This document shows, piece by piece, positions 49,201 to 61,111 of a stretch of 64,000 nucleotides of DNA (position 1 is the first letter of the stretch; every line of letters begins with the position of its first letter). Source of the DNA: Strigops habroptila. Its lineage: Eukaryota > Chordata > Aves > Psittaciformes > Psittacidae. The stretch is taken from positions 372,001-436,000 of the forward strand of contig NC_044289.2 of the NCBI RefSeq assembly GCF_004027225.2, in the 5' to 3' direction. A program made the position numbers and the translations under genes. The notes below the pieces were generated by a model. The model was not told the DNA's origin, made no database searches, and worked only from the letters and a program-made list of their open reading frames with translations.

Positions 49201-49321
49201 AGCAGAAATCAATTTGGATTCACGGGTATGCTGAAAATTACAAAGATTTCATAAAACTAAGGACAGATACACAAGCAGTGAACTGTAGCAACTGTATCAT
49301 ATTATATATATATTATATCAT

Positions 49322-49715
49322 CTCTCTTATGAGGAGAGATTGCAGGAGCTAGGCCTGTTTAGTCTAGAAAAGAGCAGACTGAGAAGGGATCTCATCGATG
49401 CAGATCTGTATCTCAAGGGCAGGTGTCAGGAGGATGGTGCCAGGCTCTTTTCAGTGGCGCCCAGTGACAGGACGAGGAGCAAGGGCCATAAACTAAAACA
49501 CAAGTTTCACCTCAACATGAGGAAGAACTTTCTGCTGAGGGTGTCAGAGCCCTGGCACAGGCTGCCCAGGGAGGCTGTAGAGTCTCTCTCTCTGGAGACA
49601 TTCCAAACCCACCCGGACACATTCCTCTGTGACCTGCTCTGGGTGGCCCTGCCTTGGCAGAGGGTTGGACTGGAAGATCTCCAGAGGTCTCCTCCAGCAC
49701 TAACCATTCTGTGAA
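49322..49715 (+). mobile_element. CR1 LINE fragment of a third subfamily
   Basis: Forward copy from TCTTATGAGGAGAGATTGCA to ACCATTCTGTGAA, with AGGCCTGTTTAGTCTAG, GGGATCTCATCGATGC and AACATGAGGAAGAACTTT. It differs clearly from the main group. Confidence 0.92.
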
Positions 49716-49727
49716 CTGTGTTTTACC

Positions 49728-49907
49728 TCACAGCTCTGGCAAGTCTGATGAACTTTTATAACCCAACCAACACTCAGGACTATCTGTTTTAACCAGGCTG
49801 GTCTGAGCAACCAAATTCTTGTACAATGGCCATTTTCTGACAGAGGCATCTCTGACTGCGGCTGCTAGCTCAGACTCCTGCTCAGGTTTTGTCCCAGCAC
49901 AGCCCAT
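49728..49907 (-). CDS. Small ORF of 59 aa with an N-myristoylation-type start (uncertain)
   Basis: ATG at 49907 in a good context (A at -3, G at +4) opens MGCAGTKPEQESELAAA. Gly2, Cys3, Thr6 and Lys7 match the dual acylation pattern (N-myristoyl plus palmitoyl). The rest is hydrophilic, ending SSSDLPEL at TGA. A donor-like G|GTAAAA follows the stop by one base, and acceptor-like CAG sites occur upstream. I recognise no family. Such a start arises by chance in this much sequence, so it may mean nothing. Confidence 0.2.
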   Translation of the reverse strand: MGCAGTKPEQESELAAAVRDASVRKWPLYKNLVAQTSLVKTDSPECWLGYKSSSDLPEL

Positions 49908-52900
49908 AATGACACAGCTCAGCCTGATCTGTGCTGGGAGCAGCACCACGGGGCTAAAGCTAGAGCTATATGTGCACCAGATACAGAGCTGAGGAGAAGG
50001 CAAGCCTGCTGTCCTTGCAGCTGTGCGAAAGCAACTGCTGGCCAGTTTCTGATAAGACTTAAACTTTTCAGAATTAACTGGAACAACCCACAGGAATGAT
50101 AGAAACCAAACTTCCATGGAGGAAAATATAAGTACATCACCTTCAAGCTAACCGATCTGCACTGCTGAGGTTCCCAGGCTTCCCACTGTGATACCTGCAC
50201 CATGACAGAGGAGGAAGGATGAGCAATTATCACCATCAGCTGGGAAACAGGCTTCCTCTTAAGCACTCAAGTGAGGGAATTTGTGAACTCATGAAGCACT
50301 GAATTGGAGAACTAACAAATAACACCAGCCCACTGAAAGAGGACTGAGCCTTGTTTGATTTGTTCCTAACGAGCTCATGTAATAAAGATGGATTCACAGG
50401 GTACATCCTCCTGTAACTTTGAGAGGTCCAAATGAACCATGACACTTGACTCAGCACCACTATCAGAAGTACTCCTTGTATAGGATTAAATGATATTCAT
50501 AAATCCCCAGTTAGCAACCAAGCAGCAGCTTCTTGACCTTTACAAAGACTAGTTTTTCTTTGCTATCTGCTTTGTTAACAATGAGGTAATGCTAATCCTG
50601 TAAAAACTGTACAGACCTCACAAGCAGAGTTCATAGGGAAGCCTTACAGAAGCAATTCCTTGGTCCTACTTATAGATTTGTCCCATCATGTGTCCCTCCC
50701 ACCCGGGTTAGTTTTTCTTCCAGCTATCACAGCCCTGCAACTAGAATGAACTTCCCAAAAGCCCTTCTCCAAGAAGTTTTTCCACAATGTGTGTTGGTAG
50801 TTAATAAAGCCTTGAATTTTCCCAACTGACCTGGCAGCTCTGTGCTTGCTCCACACTCTTCCTGGCCTGCAAACATCCGGCAGCTTCACTCCTGCTTTAC
50901 GCTAGCCAAGAGAGTGTAGGAAGCATGAAGTGAATGAACTCGGCAGCTCTTGGATTTGGGGTATCGTTAGGACTACTCCCAGGAGGTATCCTTCCTCTCC
51001 CATTAGTCAAAGGAAATACTGCGTCTAAATACAGCTGTTACCTTTATCTACTTTTACCCTTCTTATGCACAAGCTGGAGTGAGTCCAGGATTCTGGAATA
51101 TTTTATCAAAACAAGGGTATCTCAGATCAGCTGCAGGGATGTATATATTGCAGCCTCATGTCTACCTTCCGCTATGAGGCATGCAGGGATTTCCTTCCAC
51201 TGTGTTAGCCCTGCCATTTTCAAACATTAACATTGTCTGAGCTTTACCTTGACTGAGAAAAACAACTTTCATCAGCAAAGCTGTATTTATTCATTGCCTG
51301 AAGAGGATATCCTTCCAGTTCCATTATATATTGGCCACCTGCTATAGACCTTGCAAGAGTTACAGGCTCTATTCACTCAAGAGCTTACACACACCTTTGA
51401 GGCAAGAAATACTGCTTCCATTTCTAGTGTTGGTCACTTGGTTAGGATTGTTGGGACTATGATCAAGCAGGAAAAATGGGGGTTCAAGCACTGGAGCATG
51501 CTTAGTTGCGTACACACAGAGATGCTGAGAAATCTGAGCTCCCAGACTCCAGCATGACCGTTAATTCGCCAACAGCAGTGAAAAGGTTTAGAGAGTAGTT
51601 GAATGGCAAGCCCCCATCAGCAAGACAGCCTCCTGCACAAGCTTCAGAGTCATTGTGCAGTAGTCATCTTCCCAAACCAGCAGTGCTACAACAGTCCTTC
51701 CAATGCCCCAGCAATGCCACCTCATTAAGTGGCCCAGGTGGGGATAACTGAGAAGCATAAATGTTCACTCTTGGCCAGGAGCCTGCCGTCACTGCTTCAT
51801 CAACGCACAGGCTGCCTGTGAAACTACCACCAAACCACCAGCATAAAACAGTCAAGCAGCCTCTTGCCACTGCCCTCACCAGCTCCTGGGCAGTCCATTC
51901 CAAATACACACATAACATGTGGCAGTACCAACCTCCACTGCCAAGAAAGTCCATCAACCTAGAAGGAACCTTCTATGAAAGGGCAAAACAGGACAAAGGG
52001 ATAAGTCCATTACCACCACAAAATCAACAAACAGGACTTCACGCACTAGAGGTGTGCTTGCTCACTGAAATGCTGAGGTCTCAACAATTGCATTCAGTGC
52101 TTAGTTGCATTTTCAATACTCAGGCTTTACAATAGGATGGAAGCACGTATGTTCACATGGACATCTCACAGACCATAGGCCACCATACTCAAGTAGCCAA
52201 GGACACTGCAAGTTATCACAGACGGACTCCAGTTCATATTATATAAAAACTAAACAGCTCTTAGACAACTAGTGAATAATGAGCTTGCCAGATATTGTGC
52301 AGGAAGATTTGAGGGTCCTGAAACTTCTCCCTCCAAAACATGAAAAGGACATGAAAGACTGACCAGAATAGTTTATTTTAACAGTTTTTAACCCCTCGAT
52401 GGGGGTTGCCCTATTATTTTTCTGTATGACAACAGGAAAGCTCCCTTCATGCCTAGCTAGCACAAAGGATTTAGTGAGAAAGATCCTCATTGATCCACAA
52501 AAGACCCACGTTTTGCAGACAGCTCAAGAGTCCAGGCACTAGCAGCCCAGGGCCTGATGGAATAAGCCATGCAGATGGAAACAATTATTTAGGAAGGGAA
52601 GGACTCCTGCATGCATGGAGCAACATCTCACTAAAACTGAAGCCTCTCACCAACACATTCCAGACTCCTGGAGTAATGTGCTTTGGGGAATACAGTTTAA
52701 GCTACATCAGCTTTGTATTTCTTTCTCCAAACTTCTTTGCAATCACAAAACATACTCCTCTGCAAACTGACCTAACGGTCTTGCCAAACAGCAACACATA
52801 CCAGAAAGTGTTATAAACATCCGAATCTAAAACCTATTTAGAGACCTAACTTTTCAAGCAACAAATTCTGATTTCAGACAAGCTTTTCACTACACAACAC

Positions 52901-54705
52901 ACCTGGAAGAGTTTATTCACACCATGAACAATGCTGCAGTCAATGGCTTCTACCTAAAGTCCATGGCATGAAATAACAAATAAATTATACAAGCCATATT
53001 TGATATGTAGAATATCAAATTGAAGTGCCTTACATAATTCAAAATCATGTATCTTAGAAAGCAATAATTGATTAGAAATCTTGAACTAAGGGCAGTCTTT
53101 TCAAGCCAGCTGCATAAAGAATATTTCATGTAATGTGTTGCAGGAGAAAAATAACTCCAGCAGGTTTCAATTAAGTCTCACTGCCATATGGATTTTACCT
53201 CCGCAGCAGGAAGGCTCAAACACCATGTCACAACTAAGACAGTTTTATGTCTCCAACCGAAAGCACTTAAACTGCCTGGAATAGAAACATATGGGCCATA
53301 ACATCCCAAATTAAGCAAACATTTTGCTGAACTGAGACATACAACACTAGAATATACTGTATTCTTAGTCATACTTGGTAGCCTCTCACTTTTAAAGGAT
53401 AAAGTTTAGTACCCATCTCACCCAACCAAAGCAGAAGACCCCAGTGCAAGTTACACAGTGGTTTTTAACCAGGCACTAGAGGGGTGGGAGGTCCTTTACT
53501 CCCATGCAGAGAAGGACACTGTTTCCCTCAGCAGTTTACATCACAAGAACACATGAAGGGCTCCTTAGGTCACCACCTCATCCCACCTCCTTTAAAGCAG
53601 GGTCAAAACAGAACCCAGGCCAGGATGCCAAGAGGTTTGTCCAGTTGGGTTTTGTAAAGGGCTGAGGTGCCACTGCCTCTGTGGGCCCGCATTTCAACAC
53701 CCCCCTGCACTCACAGGGAGTGGTATTTTTCTTTAAGGCGAGCCAGACCCTCACCCATTTCAATTTATAAAGCTTTGACAAGTGACACGATTCTCCATCC
53801 AACTAATTACAGATGCTGTGAACTGGAAAACCACACCCACAGGTTTTTCCTTTCAGCATCAGTAACACCATCTCAAAACCCATGTCTTGGTTAGACAAGA
53901 GCTGTGCTGCTGCTGCACCCTCTCGGGGCACAACGGACCAGGAGCCAAATCTTCAGCATTATTTTTCTACATGCAGCTGGATCCAAGAACCCCAAATTCC
54001 TCTTTATTAAAAACAGATGTCAGCCAAGTTAAATCATCCCATGACTCCTCCAGGAGAAGGAGTAAACAGCCACAGCTCACCCAGCTGTTACTGAGAGAGG
54101 CCCTGCTGACACGTTAAGGGATTCCAGCATGCTGCAAGACCTTATCCCTTATCCTTATGCTCTGACATACTGCTTTCAGATGTGTTTGTCACTTAAATCC
54201 ATCAGAACACGTTAGGTCACTTGAGTTTATACTAAAGTTTGGGTCTTTTACCAACTTGTTCCAGAGTTTTGAGCTCAAGGGAGAAGAAAACCGGTACCTA
54301 CGTTTTTCAGTGTACAATACTTCCAAACAGTCCTAATATTCAGCAAACTCCACTCCTGTAACATGCCTGCAACACAAATGCTTCACAAGTAAGATGGGGA
54401 AAAAGACTGATAGTGCAAAAGGTCACAAAACATCCATTGTACAGGTAGGTGTATAGAAATGCAGCCTGCTGTCTCCCAGGAGGGCAATTTCAGCCAAAAA
54501 AGGCTACCAAAACACAGCTCTCACCAATGTTGAGCTCTGAAGTGTTTCAGCCAGGTTTTGCTATCAAGCTTTTTCAGCTAAGAAAACTATGTACAGAAGG
54601 GCCCTGGGACAGAGGCTGATGGACATGGGAGAAATGATGCTTTGCACCAGGTGAACAAGAGATCTTAGAAGTGAATTAAATCCAAAACAACAGAAAAAAC
54701 TTCAG

Positions 54706-54719
54706 AAAAAAAAAAAAAA
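54706..54719 (+). repeat. A homopolymer of 14 bases
   Basis: Run of 14 A followed by further short A runs. Confidence 0.85.
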
Positions 54720-55671
54720 CCACAAAAAACCCCCACTTTTTAAAAAGGCATCTGTTTGTAATCAGTGCCAACAACCACACTGGTGGGAGCTTTATGACAA
54801 TATCTGCAAGCTCTAATGCTCCTGCTGATGCCTGGAAAACAGCTTTTGCACATAACAGCAAAGGGAAATTAAAGCTCACTGATGCTATTCAATGCTTGCA
54901 GATAACAAGGCAGCTGAGAGGTCATCTCCATCCACACTGTGAGCTCCAAACGCTCAGCAAAGAAAGGCACAGGGCAGGCATTACAGCTTGATCCAGGGAA
55001 AGAAGTATTTTAACAAAGGTGGACCACAACACAAAGCCTACAGGGCTCAACCTGAGTCCCCACATCTGCAGATCAGGACCCATTCTCCAGGTCAGGTTCA
55101 CCCATCACCAACCTCTTGCAAGAGGCATGGAGCCACAGCAGAGGCAAAACGGCCTTTCCATGCTACTTTTGGCCAAATCCACACACAGAAGTTTTATTTT
55201 TAACAGCCAAATATTTAGTCGTGCATTACTACTCAGCTCAGAGAAGGGAAAAACAGGTTTAAACCACTCCTGCCATCAGCATATCTGTGGTACTAGAGAA
55301 CTTTGCAGGAACTGCTAATCCTCAGAGTAGGTTTCTCAAGCAGGTTTCACATGCTGGCACCAGCCTCCCTGCTATTACAGTGCCATTGCAAGCGACAGCC
55401 AGCCCAGCCAAGCCAAAGCTATTCCAAGAGTATTTACACAGACTAAAAATAACTCAAAGCATATACTTTGGTACCACCAGGCTTTAAGACATCACGATGC
55501 GATACAAGCAGCAGCAATATTCTACTAGCCCTTTGGATGGTTTACCGACTGACCTCGGTTCATCTACTTCTCTGCAGTGACGATCCCAGTAACACGTTTT
55601 TAACTTCAATTGCAGCATTTTGGCAACTGCCTCAAGATAATGAGATTTCTGATTGAATTGAGATTAACAGA

Positions 55672-55754
55672 GAGACCATCGTATTCCCTGCCCGTGGGTT
55701 GGAACTGCATGATCTTTAAGGTCCCTTCCGACCCAAACCAGTCTGGGATTCTAC
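55672..55754 (+). mobile_element. CR1 LINE 3'-end fragment
   Basis: About 80 bp: CCCTGCCCGTGGGTTGGAAC to CAGTCTGGGATTCTAC. It lies just left of the orphan CpG island. Confidence 0.9.
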
Positions 55755-55879
55755 ATCCAAGCAGCCTGAACAAGTGAAACCGGCAGAGGCAGGCGGCATC
55801 CCCGACGGTCCAGGTGCAAGATGAGGTCCTTCTTGGCCACACGTTCAAGTGTATAAGGACCAGGTAGGAAAGGAAGAGA

Positions 55880-56420
55880 AAAACCTTGAGCTACCAGACA
55901 GCGCTGTTCCCGAGGCGGCGGTCGGACAGCTCAGGGATGCGGAGGGGCTGCGCTGGAACAACCGCCCCGCTCCTCACAGCGACACCGCAGCACGGACGCT
56001 CCTCGCAGCGCCTCCGGCAGCAGCACCCGCGCCGGGGGCACAGCCCGTTCCCGCCGCCGAGCACCACCCTACCTGCGTGGGTCAGCGCCGCGAAGCAGAA
56101 CTGGAGGAGCGCGGACCGGTCCCTGCGCCCGCGGTACCGCCCGAGCTGGGCCTGACCCCGCAGCCCGGATCCCGCCACCCGCACGGCGCTGGCGGGTCCC
56201 GGCCGCGCCTCCCCGCGCGGGAGCACCGCGGCCCGGCCCCTGCGCGGGCTCCGGGAGAGGCGGGGCCGTTGCCCGCGCCCGCCCCGCGCCAACGGCGGCT
56301 GTGCCCAGCCCTGCAGCAGCGACCCCGGGTACCGCCCCGCCCGGGACACCCGCTGCGGAGCGGGAGGGACGGGGCGCCCTCGGCAAACGGCCGTTTGGGT
56401 CCGAGAGGCTTTTGCTAAAC
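55880..56420. promoter_or_regulatory. Orphan CpG island with a minus-strand splice donor
   Basis: About 540 bp of GC- and CpG-rich sequence between ADIG and ARHGAP40. On the minus strand a good donor, CACGCAG|GTAGGG, gives an exon ending at 56073. The long open frames here on both strands are of biased GC-rich composition and look non-coding. It could start an upstream, alternative first exon of ARHGAP40 (exon 2 has its own ATG), an unnamed non-coding RNA, or a plus-strand transcript. Confidence 0.6.
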
Positions 56421-57271
56421 AAAGGACTTGTGAAAATAAAGCTGCAGACGAGCAAGTTTTATTTAATGCACACAACTCCGGACGGGTATTTGGACCTGTG
56501 GAATTCAGGGGAGGAGGAGGGAAATACAAGCAAACATAACCAAGGCGTGCTTCATCATCAGTGCAGGCGGTGACCATCGCACAGGCAGCGCTTGTGAGGG
56601 ACACTGCTTCACAAGGGGAGCAGAGGTGTTTTTCACAAGTGGTAATGTGCTCTCTGGGATGTGACCTCCTAATTCAGGTCCTCCTTAAAAAAAGAGTTTG
56701 TTGAATGTGTGCAAAGAGCTGCTCTGTTCATAGCCCAACGACTGGATAAACCCTTAGGCCACAAAATCACGGCTCATCCTTGTCCCACCAACCTCACTGT
56801 TACCCCTCCAATGGTTAAATCAAGTTGTTGTCAAGTGCCTCCAAGCGGTAATCTAACCTCACCTCAGCCTGCCAGCTGTGCTGAAAAGCCAAGCCCATCC
56901 TGAACAGAAACAGAAGAAATGCACGCTCAGGACCTGCGAAGGGCTTAATTGGAAGTAGACTTGCTTCATTTCTTAAACCTGAGCCTTGAAAATTTGTTTC
57001 CTACTTTGAGAACTGACAAGTTGGAGATCAGAAAAGTGTTAACTGCAGCATGAGTAATCACTGAGCTGTACTGCATGTAAGCTCCGGTAAAAGCTGCTAG
57101 TGAGAGCGCTTGCCTTGATCTTGTCTGAAATCGAAGGTTAGTAGTGGTGAGAGTATTACCGGTCCTTACAAAGGAGGAACTCATCTTTCTGTGAGGTGGG
57201 AGAGGAGCAGAGCACGCACCCAAGCACTGCACAAGAGACTGGATGCTGTCATCCATTTAATATTTAGCCAG
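56421..57271. other. Between the orphan CpG island and ADIG, no gene seen
   Basis: The part next to 57272 is probably ADIG 3' UTR. Nothing else was recognised. Confidence 0.5.
57256..57261 (-). terminator. Candidate poly(A) signal for ADIG (ATTAAA)
   Basis: ATTAAA on the minus strand begins 11 bases after the exon 3 stop. It is very close to the stop, so the real signal may lie further on. Weak evidence. Confidence 0.25.
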
Positions 57272-57514
57272 TCAATACTGTGCAGAGGCGGTTCTCTGAC
57301 CTTCATCACTGCACTCCAGTTTCCTCTCCAAGACTGAAGCCCACAGCCGTCTGCTCTTCAGCCTCAGGGAGCCCAGAGTTTCCACAAGTCTTCCACCCAG
57401 CAAAACAAACAGCTGAGCCATGTAGATAATCAGAGAGGATGGCAGGACATTAGAGATCTGTAGCAACTGGCAGACAAAGTTCCAGGTGAGAGAAGAAAGC
57501 ATGGTACACAACAG
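57272..57514 (-). CDS. ADIG: ADIG exon 3 (predicted, residues 142-221, stop)
   Basis: Acceptor CTCTTTTTCTCCACCAG|CTGTTG with a strong pyrimidine tract; phase 0 in matches exon 2. It encodes a hydrophobic stretch ([20 protein letters not shown]) followed by a basic, amphipathic part ([17 protein letters not shown]), ending ASAQY at TGA. It could be a second membrane segment. It might instead be the end of a separate transcript; phase agreement favours the join. Confidence 0.5.
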   Translation of the reverse strand: MLCTMLSSLTWNFVCQLLQISNVLPSSLIIYMAQLFVLLGGRLVETLGSLRLKSRRLWASVLERKLECSDEGQRTASAQY

Positions 57515-60500
57515 CTGGTGGAGAAAAAGAGGAACAGAATTGTCGTGGCAGTGACATTTTTAGGAGGTTCAATTTTCAGTAGGATATAAATGATTTGAGA
57601 CAAGTGCTTGTTCCCTTCCCTCACCCACCCAAGCAAGATTTTCAGTACCACCACCTGGTACTGCCTTGGTGGTGTTAATGATACCAAAAATCTTCCAACT
57701 TGAGATATTACTGATTCCATGCTAACGCTCAACTTGAGGGTTAGACAAACAACTGCAGCAATTTAAGGTGATACCAGTCCTTTGCTATTCTGGCCTAACA
57801 AAGGTTACCCCTCCAGTACAACAGGTGAAGTAAATGCGAGTACCTCAGTTGCTGCAATTCAAAAATCCCAGCAATGTAAATGAGGAGATAGGACTGTGAA
57901 TAGTGACAGTGGAGGCACAGGCCAGCTTTCCCTTCTGAGACCCTTCTGCAAAGGAACATACAGTCAAGGCACAGGGAAGAAAAAGACACACAAGACACTA
58001 AGCTCTTCCATGGCTTCAAATATACCTTCTGGGATTTGTGTAAAGCCTAAGAGGATTGGGACTGGCTTGTCTGCAAAGTGACTTCTGGCTTCAGCTCTTA
58101 TTAAGTAAGTGAAATACGTTTTTAGTTACATACTCCACTGTAAGAAATCTAAAGCAGCTTTTAAGAGTATATAATGTCAGCTAATATCAGCCATATGTAC
58201 CAGGAGAGTTTCTATATGCAGTTGAGTTGAACTTCTCTTAGAGAAACAGGTAACAATTGTCACTGTTTCAAATACAATTCTCAGTGACTTTCAAAATATT
58301 TATATATTTATACGGTACACACAAATAATAGTTATTCTGTAGAATTCTGTGTTACCTTCACTTTGTCTACAACAGGAGTAATTCCAAATAGGGAAGACAA
58401 AAAGAAATCCCTTGTTGGTCATTAAGCAAGCAGAAACCAGTCTTGCAGCTTTCTCTTACCCAAGAAGCCAGGGAGTCAGGCAGAGGTGTTAAAAATCAGG
58501 GCTGAGAAACAAAAGTGGCAGATACGCATAGAGGCAGTCTGGTGATCCTACTCACCATCATGGTGTTACAGAAATCACTCTTCTCAATATGGGAATATCT
58601 TATCTTCTGGCTCCGAAACCAGATGTCTGGGATCATAGCAAAAAGACTTGGCTTTTGGTTTTCTGGATCTGAACTCAGATAAGCAGGCTTAGGCCTCAGC
58701 TTTCCCACAGATGATTGCACCTCCTCTTCCATTTCTGTACTAGATGTGTCATTCTGGTTTTCTTCCTCTGGTGGTTCAACCTCAAATTTAGAGTCAGAAT
58801 CAGGCTCATCAGAAGACTGTTTGTTTACTTCTTCTGCACTGAGCATCTGTGCTAGAAGGAGGTTTAAAAAGAACATGTAAAATACCGGCACATGGCTTCA
58901 ATCTAGCTGCCAGCCTTGCATGTTCTATCGAGGTGCTCAGCTAGGTTCTTCTGAGTCTTTTTCAGCTGAAATAAAGGATTTCCAAACCCAAGTAGGCATT
59001 AAGAGGCCTGTAGAAGTGTTTGACTTTTACTAATTTTCTTAATCAGCAACTATGTTAAAGAAGGAGCTGAAACACCCACCACTTTTTACTTGTGCCTGCT
59101 GTAAACTACCATAAATAAGCAGATGACCGAATTAATTAGGAAGCTATTAAAAAGAACACCATTTTAATTTTCTCTCTTAAGAGTGATTGAGAAACACTTT
59201 AATGTTCTAATCCTGTAAACACACTACTATGTAAAAATACAGTAATGGGCCTGGTTTTATTGATTCAAATGGAATTTAGAGCATTTATGGAAATTGTTGG
59301 AGGCCTGGTGCTAATAACAGTCACTATAGGGCCAGAAAATGTGAAGGTAAATGTAGTTAAGCATAACCTGAAAGTCTTATTTAAAGCATCAAGAGATTCC
59401 AGAGTTACTCTATCCAGGCAAAAAGCTGACACTGAAGTGTAAGTATGTGGCATAGCTACCCTTTATCTATGCAAAATGGGTATTTTATTCTGCTTTTCAG
59501 ACGTGAGCAGCAAGTCATGCCCGTGCTGCTCAGGGTAGCTTGTACAACTGCCCCAGCCTCTTGTAACCTGCGCTTTCTAATTACTGTTCTTGGTTACCCA
59601 CAAGGGCACATGTGAAATTGTGGAGGGAAGATACTTCACTACTGAAGGAAGCAGAGGCAGTTAACAGCAATAGCTGTCTGCTAAACTTGCAAAATGGGAG
59701 CTGAAAGTAAAAAATCCAGCGTGAACACACATGCTGGATGGGAAAGGAAGGAGGAGTACAAGTCATTATTGAGGTATCTCCTGCTGTGCCTCATTGTGGC
59801 TATTCCTGTGTGATCTATCATAGGACTGGCTACCACATTACTAAGAATAGAGGGCACCAAATGAAGGTAAAGCTTACTAAAGTAAAATTCTAATTTTAAT
59901 TCTAATTCTTATTTTCCTTCCTATAGCTGTTTTGCAAAGGCAGAATCACTGTTTTTGAACTTAGGTTTGATTCCTCAGCTGGGATTGCTTATGCTTCAGC
60001 ATTAGAGCAAGCTAGCAAGGCTTTATCCTCCTGAGTACATCAACAAGCCTATTATTAACCTAAACCAAAGCCTGTTATCAGTTACTGACATGTTAGAAAT
60101 AAGAATCAGTGATGGACTGGAAAGAGGAGCAAAATACACCAATAAATGAAAATGCATGTCCTGCTCCCTCCAAAGATTTTCTATCAGCACTGATAAAAGA
60201 ATCCCTTAACGGCTCCTGGTACCACCCCACACCCCCAAAAAAGGAGAAGTATAAGAGAAGTGTAACGGAAGTGTACAAAGTTAGAGGGTGAGGTTAGCTT
60301 TCTGGGGGATTTTTTAATAAAAGTTTACAAACATGGCTTATCCTTTGCCTTTCTTAAATTAAATTACCTCTGAGAAAAAGGGAGAGGGTAAGGAAGAACA
60401 GCGGCAGCAGCTTGTCTTATAAGCATTTTTAACAGAAAAGCATAGTAATTTGAGTTTGCTACCAATAGTACTAAAAAAGCCCTTTACTTTCCTTCTGTGA

Positions 60501-60715
60501 CAAGTGGCATTAGTCTAAAAATAGCTAGCAGAGTGCTTTGAAGATGAAGCATGCAGGAGCATTTTATCTGATCAACTGCAGAACTTACCTTCATTAAGTA
60601 GAAGCTGTAGCCAGATAATCATTAGGATCAACAGTGTTACAAATGGCAAACAAAACCAGAAGAAAAGCAGAGGAAAGGTCAGCTCATTCACCAAAGGAAC
60701 CACAGGATACTTCAT
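57272..60715 (-). CDS. ADIG: ADIG (adipogenin) gene, predicted 3-exon avian form of 221 aa
   Basis: Exon 1 encodes a short luminal/cytosolic start, [14 protein letters not shown], and one hydrophobic membrane segment. This is the hallmark of adipogenin, a small membrane protein of adipocytes linked to lipid-droplet formation with seipin. Two further open segments join it in phase: an acidic, probably disordered exon 2 and an exon 3 with a hydrophobic helix. The model gives 221 residues, against about 80 in mammals. Exon 1 is secure; that exons 2 and 3 belong to the same mRNA is inferred from splice consensus and phase only. A shorter form would arise if the exon 2 donor were unused, ending at 58496 (160 residues). 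Confidence 0.7.
57515..58555 (-). other. ADIG intron 2 (predicted)
   Basis: About 1 kb, AT-rich with TATATTTATA near 58300. No additional exon with matching phase was noticed. Confidence 0.45.
58556..58851 (-). CDS. ADIG: ADIG exon 2 (predicted, residues 43-141)
   Basis: Acceptor CCTCCTTCTAG|CACAG follows a pyrimidine-rich tract. The donor is ATGATG|GTGAGTAGG. Phase 1 in fits exon 1 exactly; phase 0 out. The first half is very acidic with many Glu, Asp and Ser ([20 protein letters not shown], then [10 protein letters not shown]). The second half is mixed and ends [16 protein letters not shown]. No domain recognised. If the donor is read through, the frame stops at 58496. Confidence 0.6.
58852..60588 (-). 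other. ADIG intron 1
   Basis: About 1.7 kb without repeats or other genes that I can support. Confidence 0.55.
60589..60715 (-). CDS. ADIG: ADIG exon 1 (residues 1-42)
   Basis: ATG at 60715, reading [14 protein letters not shown], then a run of about 25 hydrophobic residues ([14 protein letters not shown]...MIIWLQLLL), ending NE and one base before GTAAGTT. From memory the mammalian adipogenin start (MKYP..PLVN.LTF..., FWFCLP) is nearly the same. The segment is a single membrane helix without a cleaved signal peptide. Too short to show as a normal ORF, it was found by reading the minus strand. Confidence 0.9.
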
Positions 60716-60766
60716 TGCTTGCTTCAGGTTACACTAAGTTTAGACTAGCTTGCCTGCTCTGCTTTG

Positions 60767-60777
60767 CCTTTTAATAA
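60767..60777 (-). promoter_or_regulatory. TATA-like box upstream of ADIG
   Basis: The minus strand reads TTATTAAAAGG about 52 bases before the ADIG ATG. A start site about 30 bases further on would leave a short 5' leader of about 25 bases. The region is not a CpG island, which suits a tissue-restricted gene. Consensus match only. Confidence 0.35.
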
Positions 60778-61111
60778 CTCTTCTTGCATCACCGTGTTAA
60801 TCACAAGCAAACAGCTGATATACTCTGCATGGTTAGCAAAAGGGACAGCCTTGTGCTGTGCGGGGAGGGAGTGATAAAGATTAAATACGGGGTAAGAACA
60901 ACTGAGAAAACATCTGATTTGATTGTCCTTCTCTGGCTGCTATTTAAAGGATAAACACAAGTTAAGAAGCTTTCAAGGCTTATGTTAAAACAATAGCTAA
61001 AGGTCTGTTTATATAGGGGAGATAACCAAGTGCTACAGCCACTTTGAAACTGGGTAGCCAAGGTTGCTTTTGAGAAGTTAGTAAAACAGGATCGACCCTG
61101 CAGTGATGTGT

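Larger units (their letters stand above)
42201..55671. other. Intergenic between ARHGAP40 and the orphan CpG island
   Basis: Apart from the CR1 fragments and the doubtful small ORF listed separately, I found no exon with supporting splice sites and no RNA gene. The open frames present are short and of random composition. Confidence 0.5.

Noticed and set aside
55891-56604. 237-residue minus-strand ORF in the orphan CpG island
   Set aside because: Composition is that of random GC-rich DNA and no domain is visible; kept only as a possible exon with a donor, not as a protein.
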